Origin: Nitrospirae bacterium RBG_13_39_12
Lineage (GTDB): Bacteria > Nitrospirota > Thermodesulfovibrionia > Thermodesulfovibrionales > SM23-35
Length of the DNA: 9,970 nucleotides
Direction of reading: 5' to 3'
Assembly: GCA_001805125.1 (NCBI GenBank)
Contig: MHEF01000114.1
Coordinates: 1 to 9,970 of the forward strand
Of the stretch, positions 6,361 through 9,970 are shown piece after piece. The notes under the pieces are model-generated. The model was not told the DNA's origin, did no database searches, and worked only from the letters and a program-made list of their open reading frames with translations. Within the stretch, counting starts at the first letter, position 1, and every line of letters begins with the position of its first letter. The translations under genes and the position numbers were made by a program.

Positions 6361-6378
6361 AAGCAATTAATGTACCAG
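6361..6378 (-). promoter_or_regulatory. Sigma-54 (-24/-12) promoter motif, cassette 1
   Basis: The minus strand reads CTGGTACATTAATTGCTT. The GG and GC dinucleotides are 10 nt apart, as sigma-54 requires, and the match to YTGGCACR-N4-TTGCW is strong with one change (T for C in TGGCAC). The expected transcription start is near 6352, giving a leader of roughly 55 nt before the 72-aa gene. The same element occurs at the same place in the second cassette, which supports it being functional. No sigma-54 activator gene is in the window. Confidence 0.65.
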
Positions 6379-6549
6379 AAGGCAGGATTTATAGTGTTTA
6401 TGACTACGTTGTTCTAAAAGCAGGTATTTTGTTTAATTATACTTTCATTTTAAACAGTTACATCTAATAATTATATAGAAGGTTTTATCTCTTTTATGCT
6501 GAGGACTTAATCTTAACAGGGACGGAATGAGAATAGTTTTACATAAAAT

Positions 6550-6573
6550 GTCACTTTGATTACAAAAAAAGTC
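6550..6573. promoter_or_regulatory. Imperfect dyad upstream of cassette 1 (possible activator site or terminator)
   Basis: The plus strand shows a left half GTCACTTT and a degenerate right half AAAAAAAGTC, 24 nt in total. The equivalent 24-nt site at 786-809 is a perfect dyad with the same left half. Both lie 172-173 nt upstream of their sigma-54 motifs, where enhancer-binding activators commonly bind. The site is also 45 nt past the mlaD stop, so a role in transcription end cannot be excluded. Confidence 0.35.
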
Positions 6574-6618
6574 AATATATATTTTATATAACAAAGAAAT
6601 ATTATAATTTTTAATAAT

Positions 6619-7524
6619 TTATTTCATCTCAGCCTCCCCTTTTTCCTTGTATATAAAACTCCAGGGTTTGTTTTTTATCTCCTGAAGAAGATCCTGTAGT
6701 TCCTCTGTTGTTCTGGTCATAGTGTTAATAAGAATCTCAATATTCTGAGACTGGCGGTCGATAGCTCTGTCAGCAGTTTTTGAAGTCTTTTCTACTGACT
6801 TAGCTGTTGACTCCATACTTTTTATCATTTCCCCTGCTTTTTCGATATCTTCTCTTGCCTTTTTTATAAGCTGTGATATCTCACTCTTATTATTCCGAAC
6901 AAGCTCTTCCACCTCATTAAGGACAACCTCAAGCTTTTCTGTAGTTTTCTTTAGACTGTTCGCAATCATATTGAGGTTCGAAGAACCAGATATTATAGCG
7001 TTATTTGTGTTACCAATTAATTCTTCAATACCTTTTATATTCTTTTGACTGAATAGTTTGTCGATATCCTTGATTAAACTGTCTACGGAATCTGATAATC
7101 CATTAAGCTTTGACATCAATATGTCGAATTGAACCTTCTCTTCTGAAGGAATAACTTCCCCAACCTTTATTTTCTCACTCGTTATATCGTCGAAAGCAAG
7201 CAGAAGATATATATCACCTACAAAACCGATCTGTGCAATGGATGCCTTTGTCCCTTTGTAAAGTGTTGCACCCTTTTTTAATCCAATTTCAATAGTAATA
7301 GGTTCATCAAATCCGGAAGGCACTTTAATACTTAAAACCCTGCCAACCCTGACACCACCGAGCTTTACCTGTGATCCTACCTCAAGACCTCCGGCGTTTT
7401 TAAACTTCACATAATATGCGTCGAACTTTTCAAAAAGCTGCCCCCCTCCAATCAGAATTATAGATCCGCTGAGTAAAATGAGAGATGCGACTATAATTAT
7501 TCCTGCCTTAATTTCTTCCTTCAA
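6619..7524 (-). CDS. mlaD: MlaD-family MCE-domain periplasmic lipid-binding protein
   Basis: A 301-aa protein with one N-terminal membrane anchor (about residues 8-28), an MCE domain at about 36-113 (YYVKFKNAGGLEVGSQVKLG opens it) and a long polar, heptad-like helical region at about 130-290. It ends in the KPWSFIYKEKG tail often seen in one-MCE proteins of this type. It would sit in the inner membrane with the MCE ring in the periplasm and pass lipids to or from the MlaE permease. The start is a TTG; a stop codon lies directly upstream in frame, so no earlier start exists. A GCGAGG element about 11 nt upstream is the likely ribosome binding site. It is 23 nt downstream of mlaF and is the last gene of the operon. 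No MlaC or MlaA gene follows; the next genes belong to a different, cytochrome-related unit. Confidence 0.9.
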   Translation of the reverse strand: MKEEIKAGIIIVASLILLSGSIILIGGGQLFEKFDAYYVKFKNAGGLEVGSQVKLGGVRVGRVLSIKVPSGFDEPITIEIGLKKGATLYKGTKASIAQIGFVGDIYLLLAFDDITSEKIKVGEVIPSEEKVQFDILMSKLNGLSDSVDSLIKDIDKLFSQKNIKGIEELIGNTNNAIISGSSNLNMIANSLKKTTEKLEVVLNEVEELVRNNKSEISQLIKKAREDIEKAGEMIKSMESTAKSVEKTSKTADRAIDRQSQNIEILINTMTRTTEELQDLLQEIKNKPWSFIYKEKGEAEMK

Positions 7525-7547
7525 TTATATTAATGCCTCGCTTTTAT

Positions 7548-8333
7548 TCATTCACCTGCAATGATCCTGAAATAATCCTCAGGAGAATATGTCTCCTGCT
7601 CTGGTTGTCTCTCAAGGAACATCCTTATCCTTGGATTGTCAGATGCTCTTAATTCATCAAGTGTACCTGAGAATATTGCTTCTCCGGCATCAAGCATAAT
7701 AACATAATCAGCTATCATGAATACACTTGGAAGTTCGTGTGTAACAACTATTATGGTAATCTTGAACACATTCCTGAGTTTCAGTATAAGCTCATCGAGT
7801 CCAGCAGCAGTCACAGGGTCAAGCCCGGCTGATGGCTCATCAAAAAAGAGCATCTCAGGGTCTAAAGCCATCGCCCTTGCAAGTCCTGCCCTTTTTTTCA
7901 TCCCGCCTGAAAGCTGGGACGGATAATATTTCTCAAAACCGGAAAGGTCTACAAGGTCAAGCTTCATTCGCACCATAATCTGTATGGTTGATTCATTTAA
8001 TTTAGTATGTTCTCTCATAGGGAGTGCAACGTTATCTGCAACTGTCATGGAATTAAGAAGTGCCGCACCCTGAAATAAAACACCCATTTTTCTTCTTATT
8101 TCATTTAACTCATCCTCTTTCATTAAAGTAATATCTTTACCGAACATAAGAATATTTCCTTTTGTTGGTTTTAAAAGTCCGATAAGATGTTTCAGCAAAG
8201 TACTTTTGCCACATCCGCTTCCTCCGAGTATCACTGTTGTCATTCCCTTTGGGATAGAAACGGATATGTTTTTAAGAATTTCTCTGTTCCCGTAGTGCGT
8301 TACCAGTCCTATAACTTCTATTGCCTTTTCCAT
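7548..8333 (-). CDS. mlaF: MlaF-family ABC transporter ATP-binding protein
   Basis: A 261-aa ABC ATPase that powers the MlaFED lipid transporter. All motifs are intact: Walker A GGSGCGKST (37-45), Q-loop glutamine near 88 (LFQGAALLNSMTV, typical of the MlaF group), signature LSGGM (141-145), Walker B MLFFDE (161-166) with PSAGLDP after it, and the H-loop VTHE (H199). The ATG at 8333 is the only reasonable start because an in-frame stop lies a few codons upstream. A GGAAAG element about 9 nt before it can serve as ribosome binding site. The gene lies between the permease and MCE genes, in the order E-F-D. By family, this cluster moves phospholipids between the inner and outer membranes; the direction cannot be told from sequence. 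Confidence 0.94.
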   Translation of the reverse strand: MEKAIEVIGLVTHYGNREILKNISVSIPKGMTTVILGGSGCGKSTLLKHLIGLLKPTKGNILMFGKDITLMKEDELNEIRRKMGVLFQGAALLNSMTVADNVALPMREHTKLNESTIQIMVRMKLDLVDLSGFEKYYPSQLSGGMKKRAGLARAMALDPEMLFFDEPSAGLDPVTAAGLDELILKLRNVFKITIIVVTHELPSVFMIADYVIMLDAGEAIFSGTLDELRASDNPRIRMFLERQPEQETYSPEDYFRIIAGE

Positions 8334-8436
8334 CTTAATTAACTTTCCAGGTACTCACCGGTATTGCCAATGCAAAAGTGAATATTATAATAATAATTTT
8401 TATTTCCTTTTTTGTTTTAAAAGCTCATAAATATTT

Positions 8437-9246
8437 CTAAGTGAAATAATAAAATAAGGCTGTGAAGAGCAGATCAAAAACTATTACCAAAAATATAGAG
8501 GCTACAACAGCAGCTGTAGTTCTCCTTCCGACTTCCTCTGCTCCTCCCTCAACTTTAAAGCCCTGATAGGCGCCAACAATAGTTATAACTATGCCAAATG
8601 CCCATGCCTTCATAAGTCCCGTAACTACATCCTTAACCAGTAATGCGTTTACTGTCTGTTGAAAATAACTGTAAGGATGGATTTCAAGAGCTGTGACCGA
8701 AAGCAGAAACCCACCGAATATACCTATGCAGTCAGAAAGAACCGTAAGAGCAGGAAGCATAATCATAAGGGCAATAAGTTTTGGGACAACGATAAACCTC
8801 ACAGGGTTAACCCCCATGCTTACAAGTGCATCAATCTCTTCAGCAGACTTCATTGAGCCGATTTCAGCAGCAAATGCGGAACCGCTTCTTCCGGAAACTA
8901 TTATAGCCGTCAGTATAGGCCCAAGCTCCCTTGTTATTGAAACGCCTACAAGGTTTGCAACATATATTAATGCTCCAACCCTTTTTAGCTGGTAAGCTGA
9001 TTGAAGGGCAAGGATTATACCAACGAAAAGTGATATTATAGCTACTATTGGTACAGAGTTATAGCCTGCCTTTACCATTTCTGAAATGCTGGCCCTGATT
9101 CTTATCGGCTTGCCTTTAAACGGAGATATAAATGCCCAATAAAAGGTATCGTTTAAAATCTTAGAGGCGTCATGTATGTCCTTTCGAAGCGGGATAACTC
9201 TTCTGCCTATGAATGAAAAAAGATTTTCAGCTGCTGATGGCATCAT
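8437..9246 (-). CDS. mlaE: MlaE-family ABC transporter permease
   Basis: Inner-membrane permease of the MlaFEDB phospholipid transporter family (MlaE/DUF140), about 269 aa, a normal length. Hydrophobic segments lie near residues 65-86, 151-180, 215-232 and 247-268. The family signature is clear: RELGPILTAIIVSGRSGSAF at about 107-126, followed by AAEIGSM and an acidic EEID stretch. The frame is also open from a TTG at 9249, directly before two consecutive ATG codons at 9246 and 9243. I prefer an ATG, with a weak GGAA element upstream; the choice changes only one or two residues. The start lies inside the end of the STAS gene, so the two are coupled. A 103-nt AT-rich gap with no recognised feature separates it from the ATPase gene. 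The protein would form the membrane channel with MlaF on the cytoplasmic side and MlaD facing the periplasm. Confidence 0.93.
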   Translation of the reverse strand: MMPSAAENLFSFIGRRVIPLRKDIHDASKILNDTFYWAFISPFKGKPIRIRASISEMVKAGYNSVPIVAIISLFVGIILALQSAYQLKRVGALIYVANLVGVSITRELGPILTAIIVSGRSGSAFAAEIGSMKSAEEIDALVSMGVNPVRFIVVPKLIALMIMLPALTVLSDCIGIFGGFLLSVTALEIHPYSYFQQTVNALLVKDVVTGLMKAWAFGIVITIVGAYQGFKVEGGAEEVGRRTTAAVVASIFLVIVFDLLFTALFYYFT

Positions 9247-9556
9247 CAATATTTCCGTATATTTCGAATACTTTATCTAACTTTGAAAAACTGAATATTT
9301 CCATAATCCTCTCAGGGATATTGAAAAATTGTAATTTTCCGCCATACAACTTCATGCACTTCAACCCTTCAACAAAGGTTGCAATCCCTGAACTGTCGAT
9401 ATAGGATACCCCATTGAAGTCAACACACAGGGCGGGTATCTTCTTTTTTATAAGATTCAACAAATTCTCTCTGAGTATAGGAGAAGTATACATATCTACG
9501 TCACCAGTTAAAGCAATTATCTTTCTGCCTTTATAATCTACTATTTCTATATTCAT
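9227..9556 (-). CDS. STAS-domain anti-sigma factor antagonist (SpoIIAA/RsbV-like, MlaB position)
   Basis: A 109-aa protein made of one STAS domain. The diagnostic YIDSSGIA segment is at residues 52-59. By comparison with SpoIIAA, the second serine of DSSG (S56) is the expected phosphorylation site. The start overlaps the upstream kinase gene by ATGA, and the 3' end overlaps the start of the permease gene by about 20 nt. That places it inside the Mla operon. In Enterobacteria the STAS protein MlaB binds the MlaF ATPase, so this protein may be an MlaB equivalent. Unlike a lone MlaB, it keeps a full phosphorylation motif and has a kinase encoded beside it. It could be a classical partner-switch protein, a transporter subunit or both. 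Family assignment is secure; the role is inferred from position. Confidence 0.87.
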   Translation of the reverse strand: MNIEIVDYKGRKIIALTGDVDMYTSPILRENLLNLIKKKIPALCVDFNGVSYIDSSGIATFVEGLKCMKLYGGKLQFFNIPERIMEIFSFSKLDKVFEIYGNIDDAISS

Positions 9557-9969
9557 TCTTTTTCCAGTAAATACTTAATAAGTATTAATCTGTTCCCCTT
9601 TCTTTTCTTTTCATCAAATTTGAAGACATCAAAAACCCTTTTGATTAAATGTATGCCAAGACCACCTGGCCTTATATCTTCAAGGCTCCTGCCTCTCATT
9701 AAATTAATATCTGACTTAATCCCGTTGTCTTCAATTACTACCTTAAAGTATTTGTTACTGCCAATATATTTTACTACAATCTTTCTTGACGTGTCTCCTT
9801 TGTAAGCATGCTTGATTACATTAGAACACGCTTCATCAACAGCCAGTTTTGTATCATCTATTTCCGGCTCAGCCATCCTGCAGATTTCTCCCATTTTAAT
9901 CGTTGCAGCCCTTACTACTGACAGATACTTTGGATGTGAAGGGATATTTATAACTACCGAATCTTTCAT
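9553..9969 (-). CDS. RsbW/SpoIIAB-like anti-sigma factor serine kinase (HATPase_c_2)
   Basis: A 138-aa single-domain GHKL ATPase of the anti-sigma kinase type, the usual length for RsbW/SpoIIAB. The N box is seen as DEACSNVIKHAY (residues 45-56), the G1 box as IEDNG (79-83, D81 and G83) and the G2 box as PGGLGIHLI (101-109). In known relatives this fold binds ATP, phosphorylates a serine on a partner STAS protein and can sequester a sigma factor or other target in the cytoplasm. The stop overlaps the start of the STAS gene by 4 nt (ATGA), so the two are probably translationally coupled and act as a kinase/antagonist pair. The start ATG lies at the window edge, so its ribosome binding site cannot be seen and a slightly longer N-terminus is possible. 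The family is clear. The target is not: no sigma factor is in the window, and the Mla genes downstream make the transporter a candidate. Confidence 0.88.
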   Translation of the reverse strand: MKDSVVINIPSHPKYLSVVRAATIKMGEICRMAEPEIDDTKLAVDEACSNVIKHAYKGDTSRKIVVKYIGSNKYFKVVIEDNGIKSDINLMRGRSLEDIRPGGLGIHLIKRVFDVFKFDEKKRKGNRLILIKYLLEKE

Positions 9970-9970
9970 T

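Larger units (their letters stand above)
5750..6575. repeat. Direct duplication, right copy (pairs with 1-810)
   Basis: Right-hand partner of the cassette duplication. Its outer boundary falls between the dyad (6550-6573) and the mlaD stop at 6619, beyond which I see no similarity to the left copy. There are no transposase genes, insertion-sequence ends or obvious target-site duplications, so recombination between tandem copies or an old segmental duplication is more likely than transposition. Confidence 0.85.
6297..6618 (-). other. Intergenic region between the mla operon and the cytochrome cassette
   Basis: About 320 nt of very AT-rich DNA without a convincing gene in any frame. Reading along the minus strand it holds an imperfect dyad (6573-6550), a sigma-54-type promoter motif (6378-6361) and the ribosome binding site of the 72-aa gene (AGAGGAG, ending 4 nt before the ATG). 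It aligns with the region at 530-868 in the same order, with matching spacing but many substitutions, so it belongs to the duplicated cassette. I see no classic GC-rich terminator with a T-tract for the mla operon. Confidence 0.7.

Noticed and set aside
5750..6575. Transposition as the cause of the cassette duplication
   Set aside because: No transposase, terminal inverted repeats or target duplications are visible.

Overview
All recognisable genes in this AT-rich window lie on the minus strand, so the biology reads from right to left. The organism is a Gram-negative bacterium: an Mla-type lipid transporter implies an outer membrane. A giant multiheme c-type cytochrome with Geobacter-style CxxCH spacing and paired sigma-54 promoter motifs suggests an anaerobe doing extracellular electron transfer. 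Desulfobacterota (Geobacter-like) or Nitrospirota are my best guesses, but no phylogenetic marker is present to settle it.

Right block (9969 to 6619): a tight operon of an RsbW-like anti-sigma kinase, a SpoIIAA-like STAS protein, MlaE permease, MlaF ATPase and MlaD (MCE) protein. The first three genes overlap. The STAS gene sits where MlaB would be expected, and its DSSG phosphorylation site is intact next to a kinase gene.

Middle block (about 6575 to 869): an electron-transfer cassette. It runs from a 24-nt dyad-like site, through a -24/-12 (sigma-54) promoter motif, to a 72-aa unknown protein. That gene overlaps by ATGA a 1422-aa exported cytochrome with 13 CxxCH motifs, a large Gly-rich insert and a C-terminal Fn3-like domain. 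Next come a 20-aa peptide gene, a 239-aa exported protein made of two Fn3-like domains, and a second 20-aa peptide gene.

Left block (about 868 to 1): the cassette starts again. The dyad, sigma-54 motif, 72-aa gene and ATGA-overlapping cytochrome start are all repeated, and the second cytochrome runs off the left edge after three heme motifs. The window therefore holds one full and one partial copy of a tandemly duplicated cassette.

The most notable points are two. First, a pair of 20-aa Cys-terminal peptides (MKKTKYVAPKIVGSAVIHPC and MKKIKYAAPKIVGSATIHPC), hidden behind an overlapping longer frame in one case, have strong ribosome binding sites and a substitution pattern that indicates selection on the peptide. 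Second, 139 bp within the duplication is perfectly identical although its flanks have diverged clearly. Together these suggest a poorly described class of sigma-54-controlled multiheme cytochrome cassettes carrying micropeptides. The function of the peptides and of the 72-aa protein is not known to me.
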